This document shows positions 24,519-34,316 of a stretch of 64,000 bases of DNA, piece by piece; position 1 is the stretch's first letter, and each line of letters begins with the position of its first letter. This DNA is from Lactarius indigo (taxonomy: Eukaryota > Basidiomycota > Agaricomycetes > Russulales > Russulaceae). The stretch is taken from the NCBI GenBank assembly GCA_025766275.1, contig JAFKAC010000062.1, positions 282,527 through 346,526 on the forward strand. The letters run 5' to 3'. The notes below the pieces were generated by a model. It made no database searches. It was not told the origin of the DNA and saw only the letters and a program-made list of their open reading frames with translations. The position numbers and the translations under genes were made by a program.

Positions 24519-26089
24519 GAACCAACGAACAAGCGACAAGGGCCGCCACTGGCAGTGCCATGGTATACTAGTATGGTATATGATGCTTAGATTGGACACG
24601 AATGCCACTGTAATAGAAGCCACTCACTGTTCATTACTGTACTGATGTAGTATGTCCCCATGGTACAAGATATGACATCATTTGTGTTTTTTTTTTTTTA
24701 ATTCTGGGACAGTCTTGGGCCCGGGACAGCAAGATATTACAAGACCGGTTGTCGCATAGTGAAATTCAAAGGTAGAGCTGAGCTCCAAGCTGAGCTCACA
24801 TGCATCCGTGTACGTGAATAGCCAAGGCCAGAAGCCACCCCCAAAGGGAAGCAAGGTAAATGATTGGAGGAGAATGGTCGGGATCATTCCATGGAAAGAG
24901 AAGAACGGAATGGAACAGGGGTTCGTTTATGCCCTTGTAAACAAATTGTACTTGTCGGCCCTGTATCTATCCCTCGTTTTCTGGGCCCACTGGCGCCTAC
25001 CCGTCTGGCACACTCATCACAAAGGTGTGCATCCAGAGATCTCGAAGAGGGCATATAAACGACGTAAACACCTACTATAAATATACACCACATGAATGGA
25101 CTTAACACTGACGCTGTATCCCCTGGCGTAGTTCTTCCTCTGAGTTATGTGCCAAATATATAGATAAAGTGAATTGGAACGGGCTTTGTGCTGCTAGTCC
25201 TAGCATGCACTGGTGACAGTGGGAGCGCGTTCCTCGTCGAGACCCCCGGCAGGATGTAATGAAGATAAGGATGGGTGGTGGTGAGCTGCTGAGCGGGATG
25301 TAGAGCTATCACACCAAGTATGACACGATCCAGAAATTGTATGAATGGTGCCATCAAAAACTGAACACTGAATAGTAATTCGCCATCTAGCGTACCATGA
25401 TCTTGGGAGGGTACTGGCGAATTCTGCCTCACTCTCGCCCGGACCATTTTGGGCCGGTGCTTCAGTGACTAATTGCAGGCCCCCGATAACGCTGAATAAG
25501 GTCGGGTACTATCCCACCCGGCTTGTTGCAAATGTCACACACTTGCAAAATCTTGTGCAAAATTGAAAAGATCTCATAATATCAGCACTTTCTGGGGATC
25601 TTTTCTTCCTGAAAAAAAAACAGTGTATTAAATAGGTTCTATAGATATGAATGAGATCATATAAAAAAGGGAGGATCAGTCCAAATTTACAAGTACAGAA
25701 AAATTGTATTTGTGAGGGTATTAACTGGAATGGGGTGTCCATGCCCCCAGATCTGGGCAATCTCATACTCACACATGCAGATCCTTTGCTGGTATGATAG
25801 AATAACTTACCAGCACTATACACAATGAATTTAGAGTTAGTATCTTGAGCTGATTGAGCTGCAGAAACAAAACTCACCTGGGCGCTAAGCTGGGCGCTGA
25901 ACATGCTCAAAAGTGCATGCATGAGTAGTTGTGGGCAGAGGGTGGAAGGGAAGGGGTTAAAAGGTTGGCAGTCCGGGATGGCAATAGGATATGATATTAA
26001 TATGAGAGGAATGAACCAGGATGTTGAGAAGGGAGATGAAGTGTTATGAACTCTTTACTTGGACTCTTTCCTTTACTTACCATCCCATT
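24519..26089. other. Boundary region between host genes and retroelement cluster
   Basis: AT-rich 1.57 kb without a recognisable gene. Short repeats of AGCTGAGCTC occur near 24,775-24,800. From here to the telomere no host-type gene is seen. Confidence 0.4.
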
Positions 26090-26599
26090 TGTTACGGTAC
26101 GAACTGATTGACCTTTTGTGTACAACTCATGACTGGTTATGACTATGGTCTGGTATTGATATTAGTCATGGACTCTTACATCGTACCAGTCAGCATAGTA
26201 GTTTACATGTGATTGTGACTTGTGCATGACTCATTCCTAGGATAGCTGTACTAGGGTTTGAGCTAGTTACGCTATTGGTTCTTTACTATTCCAGCAGTGC
26301 TTTAAAGCCCGCGTGTATCTGTATAAGTAGTCACTTTGAAAGACCAAGAATCCCCATCTTGGTCTTCTTCAATCCACCTCTTTGACTTGTCTCCTGCCTG
26401 CCTTAGTCTCGGACTAAGTGTACTTCCACTCCTGTCCACCAAGGGATAGACTTCTTTCATCTTTTGCTGCAGTGTGTGCCTAAGTGCCCCTGTTCAGCCA
26501 AGCATTGGGTTGACATGTGATCCCCATTCGCACATCCTTTGCTAAGTTGATTATGCCTATTTGAAGTCCAAGTTGGACTAACGCCGGTGGAGTGTAACA
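26090..26599 (+). repeat. 5' LTR of A1 (family A), 510 bp
   Basis: Begins TGTTACGG and ends GTGTAACA. A TATA-like TATAAG at 26322 lies 34 bp before ATCTTGGTCTT (26356-26366), which would sit near the transcript start. The block AAGACCAAGA just before it can pair with it as a hairpin. Confidence 0.85.
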
Positions 26600-26601
26600 T
26601 T

Positions 26602-26612
26602 AAGACCAAGAT
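26602..26612 (+). promoter_or_regulatory. Putative self-primer binding site of A1
   Basis: AAGACCAAGAT here is the exact reverse complement of 26356-26366 in the LTR. No TGG-led tRNA-type primer site is present at the LTR border, so Tf1-style priming by the RNA's own 5' end is inferred. Confidence 0.65.
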
Positions 26613-27292
26613 CTTCATTGTGGTGTACTCAACCAGAGATCAGTGGACGTCCTTCTGTCCTTATCACATTGAACAACGAGGAGACCGCAACGTACCAACA
26701 AGATTCTTAGGAGCAGCTCAGTGGAGAGAACAAGGAGAAGATACTGGGTATTTTGTAGAGTTCAATGGTCCTAACTGTTTCCGACCCATTGAGTTCAATT
26801 TCGACCACCTCTGTTGGACCAAGGTTACTTGGAATCCCATAGATCATCGCTGGGATATTGTACAACCAGCAGGAAGAAATTACAACTGCGATATCGACAC
26901 ATGAGAACTCAACAGCCGTGCAGACTACAGACCCATTGACGGACAAGCACAAGAACACACAGACGAAGGAGTCAGTGGAGAAGAAGCCTCTGACGGTCAA
27001 AGATCGTCAAGCAGAGGAACCACGCCAGCAGAGGATGCCAGCCTAGGAGCCATTGGTGACCGTATCATACAGCAAACTGAGTCTCTCACCATTCATCCAA
27101 CCGAACCAGAAGTAATACACATTCATAGCCCAGTAGTTGCCATGGCCACTGCCACCATAATGCAAGAGGAGGTACAACTAGCCACTGACACTATAGAACA
27201 ATTGGCTCGCGAAGAACAATGATGCATCGCAGAAGAAGCACAAGCTATATTAGCCCTCATCAACCCACATATGGGACATCGCATGACTGACA

Positions 27293-27827
27293 TGTTGAGA
27301 CGCGACTGATAAAGTCACATGTCTCGTGGGATCTGATTGAGTCAGCCCACATACTATATACGGTATCTGTCCCTTACGGACTTATGGACACTCCGGACTC
27401 ATACGGACCGCTTTTGTTTATCTTTATTGTTAGATCCATATATGGTTCTTATTGTTCTTTCTATTGTTAAGATACCGGCATTGTCTGCTTTAGGCAGCTA
27501 TTGTTCTCTGCCATCCAATGGCATTTCTCCCTCTGGCGCACAGACCACCTGTATTGTGTTTGGGTCACCAGTGCGCACAGACCATTATTAGCTAAGCGTC
27601 CTGTATATAAGGACTGCTGTTTTCGCCTCTACACTTCAGAGTTCCCTTCACCTCTGAAGTGTAAGTCCTATCTCTTTACTTCTCTTTTACCTTTGCTCAT
27701 AGACGTTCCTTTATAGTAACTTGTCTACTAGGTACGCAGTTGTAATAGAGTTCCCTTCACCTCTGAAGTTAACTTGTCTACTAGCTGTTCAAGCTTATCT
27801 CTTGCTTGTTAGTTCTGCGCTTCAACA
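27293..27827 (+). repeat. Solo LTR in A1 gag, 535 bp, TSD TGACA
   Basis: Begins TGTTGAGACG, ends GCTTCAACA, and is flanked by TGACA at 27288-27292 and 27828-27832. Internally, AGAGTTCCCTTCACCTCTG and CTTGTCTACTAG each occur twice, a local duplication. Origin family is probably Ty1/copia by similarity of ends to the LTR at 45131. Confidence 0.85.
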
Positions 27828-27970
27828 TGACAACGATGTGGCTATCCATCGAGCCATTGGACCAGATGTAGCCGATCCCCCTAGTGGAGGAGGTGGACCC
27901 CCTGGAGATCTACCAGGAGGAGGACTGCCGTCACGAGGGAATGGATTCAGAGGATTCCTGGGAGGATTTC

Positions 27971-28564
27971 TGTTGATAAGTGGCCCGCGTGCACTTAGCA
28001 GCTCTAAAGGACTTGCAGATATGGACTGCTTTAGATAAGATACATTGGACCTGTAGATTAGATTATATGATCTGTACAATCTAGGACTTCTTAGCTTATC
28101 TATGACATCATGTAGAACACTCTGGACATTTCATTGTACTCCTTCCTTTGTTCTCTTTACAGCGTTATCTTTATTGTGATGTCACTATGATATCATACTT
28201 GTCTAGACTTTCTTTTGTTCTGGTCGCCTTGTTCTCCTTTGGTACATTCCTTTTGTCCTGTATGTAGAACAACGCTCCTTGTATTCCATGACCCTATGTT
28301 ACTGTCCTTGTACTAGTGTCACACCTCTGTATAGTATAAGTAGAGTACTCTGTACGCCCTGGTCCACATCAGTTCTCACTCTGCTGTGTGCCAGGTAAAG
28401 TCTCTCTCCTGTAATACTATTATCAGTTCTCACTCTGCTGTGTGCCAGACTTCCACTTTGCTTCACTCTGCTTGACACTCCTGTGCTGCTTCCAGTCACC
28501 CTCTATATCTCACCACAGTACTATCAGTCCACTGTGAGTATAGTTCTTATGTGTCTGTTCATCA
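27971..28564 (+). repeat. Solo LTR of the copia family in A1 gag, 594 bp, TSD ATTTC
   Basis: Begins TGTTGATAAG, ends GTTCATCA, and is flanked by ATTTC at 27966-27970 and 28565-28569. It matches the LTR at 45131-45679 along most of its length, for example GCACTTAGC and GATATGGACTGCT. Confidence 0.87.
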
Positions 28565-29720
28565 ATTTCCTGGAGGACCACCAGGAGGAGGACATCTGGG
28601 AGGAGGATTACCAGGTGCAGGTCTCATCGTTCCTCCCCAGAATAACAAACTAGTTGGAGAAGCACCCACAGTATTTGACGGAGAATGCACCAAAGTCGAG
28701 GCATTTCTGACACAATGGCATGTCTATTGGGGCATGAACGCAGATGAGGGCATCATGGCCACACCATATCAGCGTGCCTTACTCTTCCTATCATACATCA
28801 AAGGCGTCATTGTTAGTGAATGGGTACTGGCGCTGCTTACTTGGCTCAATGGCCAAATACAAGCGGGTATACCCCGCACCAGTGAAGGACTATGGAACAA
28901 AGTTATGCACAGCTTCGTGCAGCGTTTCAGGAACACAATGGAGCAAGAACAAGCTCAATACGAACTCAAGAAAGGTGTCAAGATGATGGGAGGCAATCTA
29001 GATGAGTATTGCACCCAATTCGAACAATTAATACGCTGCGCTCAGTATCGACTCGACGATCCGCAGACGCTGGATCTACTTGCGAGTGGACTACCAAAAG
29101 ATCTATATGAAAAGGTCTACACCCTTGACAATCCACGCAACTATCATGAATGGAAAGAAGCAGCTACCACCCGCCAACAACAATACCTCCATCTCAAGGC
29201 AGTATTAAACAAGGGAGTTTCACAAGGACAAGGGCAAGGGCGACAGTGCCAGCAGCGACAGTGGCAAGAACCACCAAGAAGTTCTTGGCAACCAAGGAAT
29301 CTGCCCCAAGATCCAAATGCAATGGACACATCGGCAGATCGAATTCGAGGGTGACTCACAGGAGCCAAGGATATACTCGCTCCTCATCCCCCATACTGAC
29401 CTCGAGGAGGATTCTTACAGAGAGGAGGAGGATGTAACAATCAAAGGCCAGTCACTTGTTATAATTGTGGAAAGGACGGACACATGGCCCGCAACTGTAG
29501 ACAACCACGAGGAGGTTATCAGCCTCAAGCATTGACCAGTCAGTATGTTGACACTGACTATCATCAGCAAGAACCTGAAGTCGCTACCAGGGCAGTCCAA
29601 GAAATACCCCCTCAACAGCGCACCAATGATTGGCTCAACGGAGTAGCAGGAGAAACAGATGATGTAAAGGACATTATCCTCAAACAATTGTGGAAGAAGG
29701 AGGGTTTTCAGGACGCCTGA

Positions 29721-31514
29721 ACCCATCGGCCTGGGTGAGGGCAGTTAATTGTAACAGTGTAATCATGACTCGCTATTGATCTATGAGAGTTCCAGTATTG
29801 ATTTGCACCAGTTATGCAATGGCCGACATACGTGCATTAGTTGACTCAGGAGCAACCCACTGCTTCATGAGACCATCCTTTGTAAAAAGGATGGGACTTG
29901 GGATCAAACCACTTGATGTCCCAAAGAAAATATGGAATATTGACAACACAGAAAACAAGTCAGGACGTATCACTCATTATACCGATGTAGACGTCCAGAC
30001 TAAAGGAATTCATAAGGAAATACGATTCCTCATCACAGACATCGGCAATGAAGACATCGTACTAGGATACCCCTGGCTTGCCATATACAATCCCCATATC
30101 AAATGGTTGCAGGCCGCCATCCACGAAGACATGCTCCCCATCATCATCCGATCTACAAACCCTTACATTAAAACAACTACAGTAGTCATAGCAACCACCA
30201 TCCAGGATGACGAATATGAGATAGTGCATTCCTGCGTTATCACTGACAAACAACAACAGCAATTTGAGGAAGGCTGTCAGATCAGAGCCACAGCTACTGA
30301 CCTTGCCATCGCTGCTCAACAATATGTCACTAAAGCTGAGTTACCCCCTGAATACAGCAAATTTAAACACCTCTTCAGTGAAGAAGCGTCAGACAGGTTT
30401 CTGCCCAGCAGGCCCTGGGACCATGCTATCGAATACAAACCAGGAACAGCTGATGCAATCGACTGCAAAATATACCCTATGACCCAAGAAGAAGACAAGA
30501 AAGTACATGAATGGATCGATGAACAACTCAAAAAGGGATATATACGACCCTCTAAATCTCCATATGCCTCATCCTTCTTCTTCATTAAAAAGAAGGATGG
30601 AAAGTTGCGACCTGTCCAGGACTACCAGAAGATCAACACAGTCACCATTCGTAATCAATATCCACTTCCTCTCATCTCCGACCTCATCACCAACCTCAGT
30701 AACGCTCACATCTATACTAAACTTGATGTTAGATGGGGGTATAACAACATACATATCAAAGAAGGAGATGAAGAGAAAGCTGCATTCAAAATGTGATATG
30801 GATTATTCAAACCAATGGTGATGTTTTTTGGCTTAACCAACTCCCTGGCAACGTTCCAGACCATGATGAACTTTATATTCAGAGACATCACGGCCAAACA
30901 TGAAGCATGCAGCACTGTCATTCAGGTATACATGGACGACATTGGCATTGCCACCGGACTAAACTACTCCCTGCAAGACCACATTGAAGTGGTCAAAGAT
31001 GTCCTCCACGTATCCGCGGAACACGACCTTTATTACAAGCTTGAAAAATACCTCTTCCACTCCCCGCGTATGGATTACCTGGGGGTAATCCTTGAAAAGG
31101 GGGTGACACGCATGGACCCCATCAAAGTTTCCAGCATTAAGGACTGGCCTATGCCAACCAAAGTTAAGGACGTCCGCTCTTTTCTCGGTTTCTGCAATTT
31201 TTATTGGCCCTTTATACGAGGATTTGCAACTAAAGCACGACCACTTAACAAACTCACATGAAAAGGTGTCGAATGGCACTGGGGAACCGAAGAAGAAAGG
31301 GCGTTCCAAGACCTTAAAACCCTGGTCACAAGTGAACCCATTCTAGTGCACCCAGACCTCACGAAACAATTCAAGTTGGAAGTTGATGTGTCAGGCTTTG
31401 CAACCAGTGCAGTCCTTCTACAGCGAAAAGCAGACGGCAAATGACACCCCATCGGTTATTATTCATCCACCCTCAACAAAGCTGAACGAAACTATGATAT
31501 TTATGACCTCAAAC
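29721..31514 (+). pseudogene. A1 pol (protease-RT-RNase H, truncated)
   Basis: Protease carries ALVDSGATHCFM. RT runs from DAIDCKIYPM through KKDGKLRPVQDY and YNNIHIKEGDE to VYMDDIGIAT (catalytic YMDD). Stops fall at 30794 (TGA after AAFKM), 31259 (TGA after NKLT) and 31442 (TGA after ADGK); in A3 the matching codons specify Arg or continue. Coding sequence ends abruptly at 31514. The gag-pol junction retains the GAG GGT TTT CAG context at 29702-29713. Confidence 0.87.
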
Positions 31515-31530
31515 TTTTAGGGTTTAGGGT
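31515..31530 (+). repeat. Interstitial telomere-like repeat 1 at the A1 breakpoint
   Basis: TTTTAGGGTTTAGGGT directly abuts the broken RNase H codons of A1, with the G-rich strand pointing right as at the real telomere. Confidence 0.8.
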
Positions 31531-31680
31531 AGGAGTAGCAAACAAACAACCGAGCGAAGCGAGGTTGTTTGGAACTGTGAGCGGGCGAGAGGGACCTTAG
31601 GGTTTAGGGAGGGAGTAACAAAGCACCAAGCGATAGCGAGGTGCTGGAACTGATGAGTTGGCGAAAGAGGGCCAAGAGCA
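31515..31680 (+). repeat. Two roughly 80-bp subtelomere-like units with telomere boxes and hairpins
   Basis: Each unit begins with TTAGGGTTTAGGG (about 31517 and 31597) followed by GGAGTA, a hairpin and a G/A-rich tail. The hairpin stems are AAACAACC/GGTTGTTT (31544-31551 with 31563-31570) and AGCACC/GGTGCT (31622-31627 with 31640-31645), around similar GCGA-type loops. Confidence 0.6.
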
Positions 31681-31963
31681 GTGGGGGCTACCCAGTGCTA
31701 ACCCTTTCGCTTATAAGCTCATCAGGGCCTTCTTTCGATTACTAATACCTTCCTCTCGCTGGCGCTCGGTCTGTGAGAGGTTTTAGAAGTGGGGGTCAAC
31801 TGGAAAACAACACCTAACTACAGTCGACCCTGAAGGGGTCGACAAGCGCTGTTCAAACATTCTGTACATACCAGCCATTATATATAGACGAATGATAACT
31901 GGGTTCAGGGTTCACTGTGGGTTCTGGGTCTATTTTGACTTAGGGTTACCGCGTATATCCAAG
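31681..31963. other. Unassigned sequence with a further inverted repeat
   Basis: Contains CCTCTC/GAGAGG arms near 31,752-31,780 and no coding frame. It probably belongs to the same subtelomere-like block. Confidence 0.35.
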
Positions 31964-32191
31964 TAATGGTCCCGCGTTTGACCATCATTGACAAACGTGG
32001 GACCATTACTTGGCCCGCGTTTGACCATCATGGTCAGACGCGGGGCCATTACTTGGCCCGCGTTTGGCCATCATTGACAAACGCGGGACCATTACTTGGC
32101 CCATGTTTGACCATCATGGTCAAACGCGGGACCATTACTTGGCCTGCATTTGACCATCATGGTCATATGCGGGATGATTACTTGGCCCGCG
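31964..32191 (+). repeat. Palindromic satellite, five units of about 43-44 bp
   Basis: Each unit has the spacer ATTACTTGG plus an inverted repeat on the model CCCGCGTTTGACCAT / ATGGTCAAACGCGGG. Units differ by a few substitutions. Copy A3 is inserted in it, and another palindrome unit resumes after A3 at 40009-40038. Confidence 0.85.
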
Positions 32192-32700
32192 TGTTACGCT
32201 CCACCGGCGTTAGTCCGACTTGGACTCGTGAAAGGCGTAATCGACTTAGCGGAAGTTTGGCGAATGGGGATCACGTGTCAACCCAACGCGAGGTGAACAG
32301 GGGCACTCTGGCACACGCTGCACCTGAAAGATGAAGAAGTCGGTTCCTTGGTAAACCGAAGTGGAAGCACACTCTAGCCAGAGGCTGAGGCGGACAAAAG
32401 ATGAGTCAAGTGGTGGATTGAAGAAGACCAAGATGGGGACTCTTGGTCTTCCAAGTCAACTACTTATACAGATACGCGCGGGCTTTAAAGCGCCGCTAGA
32501 ACATTAAGTAACCAGTAGCGTAACTAGCTCGAACCCTAGTACAGCTATCCTAGGAATGAGTCATACATGAGTCACAATCACATGCGAACTACTATGCTGA
32601 CTGATGCGAAGTAAGAGTCCATGACTAATACTGATACCGGACCGTAGTCATAACCGGTCATGAGTCGTGTGTAATGAGTCTTTAAGTCCGTACCGTAACA
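32192..32700 (-). repeat. 3' LTR of A3, 509 bp
   Basis: Same length as 39505-40013 and, by eye, the same sequence. Confidence 0.93.
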
Positions 32701-32759
32701 TCACCCCCTTTTCAGGAGTGAGGCCCACCTCACTAATCCGCCTGTGACTCCTCTCTCAT

Positions 32760-34316
32760 TCACTCCGCTTCATCCTCCATGCGCGCCAATATGTTAGCCC
32801 ATTCGAGACGATAGAGACTGTCCTTTTTGTCCTGAACCACCATCTCCCTCTCCAGCTGCAACTGCCGTATCCGCCTCTCCAATTGGTCCTCGGCGAAGGC
32901 GAACTGCCGGAACCAACGTAGCTCTTGAATGAGGGTGACATCCCCGATGCGCATGAGCAGCAGGTCTGTGGGGTGTCGGTCACGGAGCATGAAATACTCT
33001 TCATGCGGGATGAAGGCGCGGTTGTTCTTTGGGAGGTGAGGTGTGGCGTAGAGGGGTTTACCGTAAAGAAAGCCCGACCCCGGAGCTAGTCCGAGTACGA
33101 AGGGGTCTCCTCCTCGGATAACCTGTACGTGGGATGCTTGTACCGTTGGTCCGTTGGGGAGTTTGATCGGGAACGGAATGTAATCGGGTCCTCTATTGAC
33201 CCAGAACCCTTCAGGGATGACGAGCCTGGTTGCTGGGTCTCGTTCGCCCATTGGTGTATAACGAGCCGCTTGTGCCACGGCGACTCGTCCCCTGTGTAAA
33301 GGTCCCCCTGCTGCGTCGACGAGGTAGGGAGTGGCGGCTGGATCTTCAGCGTAGAATTCATGGTTAAGGAATGCGTGCCTGATGGGGTAGTGGTCTCCAA
33401 GCTCGTCTTCATCCTCATCCTCGTCCAATACTCTTTCCGTTCCTTCATCATCCACCGTCGGCAAGCGGCGATATGCAGTTGCTCCCGCTGCCACCGCGCC
33501 GCTGTCTCCTTCCACTCTTGTTCGTACTTCTTCATGGCGTCGGGTGGTTGCACCACGCGGGACAGCTGCTTGAAGCCGGAAGAGTTCGTCTTCCGTAAGG
33601 AAGGCTTCGGGCTCACCGGTGTCAGGGTTTGTGATGGCATACATTGGCATCGGAGGTGTTGGTTGAGTTGTTGCTGGATCGTCGTTGAGAGTTCCCTGTA
33701 TGGGCATAGGGAATTGTTGCAGTGTCTGGTGCAATTCTTCACTAGTGATAGGGCCGTCTTCCTCATGCTGCACGGAGGTACGGCCTCCATTTGCAGCTCC
33801 AGCAGCTGCGGTGTTGTCGGCGGAGTCGGGGTTGACAAGCGTGGCAGAGGAGTCGTTGACAAGGGTAGAGATGAGTGCGAACTGGTCATTTCGTCGAGTA
33901 GAGGACATGGAGTGAATGGGAGATGGGGACTTATCACGACAGAGAGTCCTCTTTATATGCGTTTCCCTGTCGGGGTTGGAATTCTTAAAATCCCAAACGG
34001 CTTCATCGGCAAATACGTCATCCTTATCTATCCATTGGTTATCCGAGTCAGGATAGCCCTTCCATTTGACGAGGTATTGGAGCCGACGTCTTCTGCCGAA
34101 TCGCCGAGAGTCTAGAATCTTCTCGACCTCATATTCTTCTTCATTATCAACCAAATCAGGTGGTGGGCGCTGATAATTTGGTCCGTGCGTGGGTGTTTCA
34201 CGATAAGGCGTGAGAAGATCTATGTGGAACACGTCATGGATGCTCCACTGCGTGGGAAGTTCGAGTTGATAATTGACAGGGGACATCACCTGGATGACCT
34301 TAAATGGTCCATGTCA
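32760..34316 (-). CDS. A3 pol C-terminus: integrase end, chromodomain and uncharacterised extension
   Basis: The frame continues integrase (MSPVNYQLELPTQWSIHDVF). It then has a chromodomain (YEVEKILDSRR, LQYLVKWKGYPDSDNQW), which in chromoviruses directs insertion to modified chromatin. About 370 further residues follow that I do not recognise: a Thr/Ala-rich, acidic linker; a globular-looking part with SHVQVIRGGDPFVLGL, FLYGKPLYATPHLP and RHPTDLLLMRIGD; and a Gln/Glu/Arg-rich probable coiled coil ending DKKDSLYRLEWANILARM. B4 and D6 have counterparts. A TGA at 34314-34316 separates this from the rest of integrase. Confidence 0.85.

Larger units (their letters stand above)
26600..29720 (+). 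pseudogene. A1 gag (interrupted)
   Basis: Gag would form the virus-like particle. The N-terminal part (RDQWTSF, FLGAAQW, TGYFVEFNGPN) ends at a TGA at 26902; other pieces follow around 27,060-27,292, 27,833-27,970 and 28,570-29,354. The core has FLTQWHVYWGMNADEG, SYIKG and YCTQFEQLIR. The zinc knuckle is in a shifted part before the final QLWKKEGFQDA with stop at 29718. Two solo LTRs and several stops mean no full protein is made. Confidence 0.82.
26090..31514 (+). mobile_element. Ty3/gypsy chromovirus copy A1, 3'-truncated, with two nested solo LTRs
   Basis: Family A retrotransposon on the plus strand: 5' LTR 26090-26599, primer-binding region from 26600, gag, protease, RT and part of RNase H. 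It stops at 31514 in the RNase H motif (YDIYDLKLL), exactly where TTTTAGGGTTTAGGG begins. Integrase, chromodomain and 3' LTR are missing. Several nonsense codons interrupt the frames; most are TGA where copy A3 has Arg. Nested insertions lie at 27293-27827 and 27971-28564. Confidence 0.88.

Noticed and set aside
25509..25922. 137-residue minus-strand frame
   Set aside because: AT-rich, no recognisable motif, no family resemblance.
31964..32191. CRISPR-like array
   Set aside because: Units are tandem palindromes with near-constant spacers, the genome is eukaryotic and no cas gene is present.
33360..34115. 251-residue plus-strand frame opposite A3 pol
   Set aside because: It is antisense to the chromodomain-extension coding region and has no independent support.
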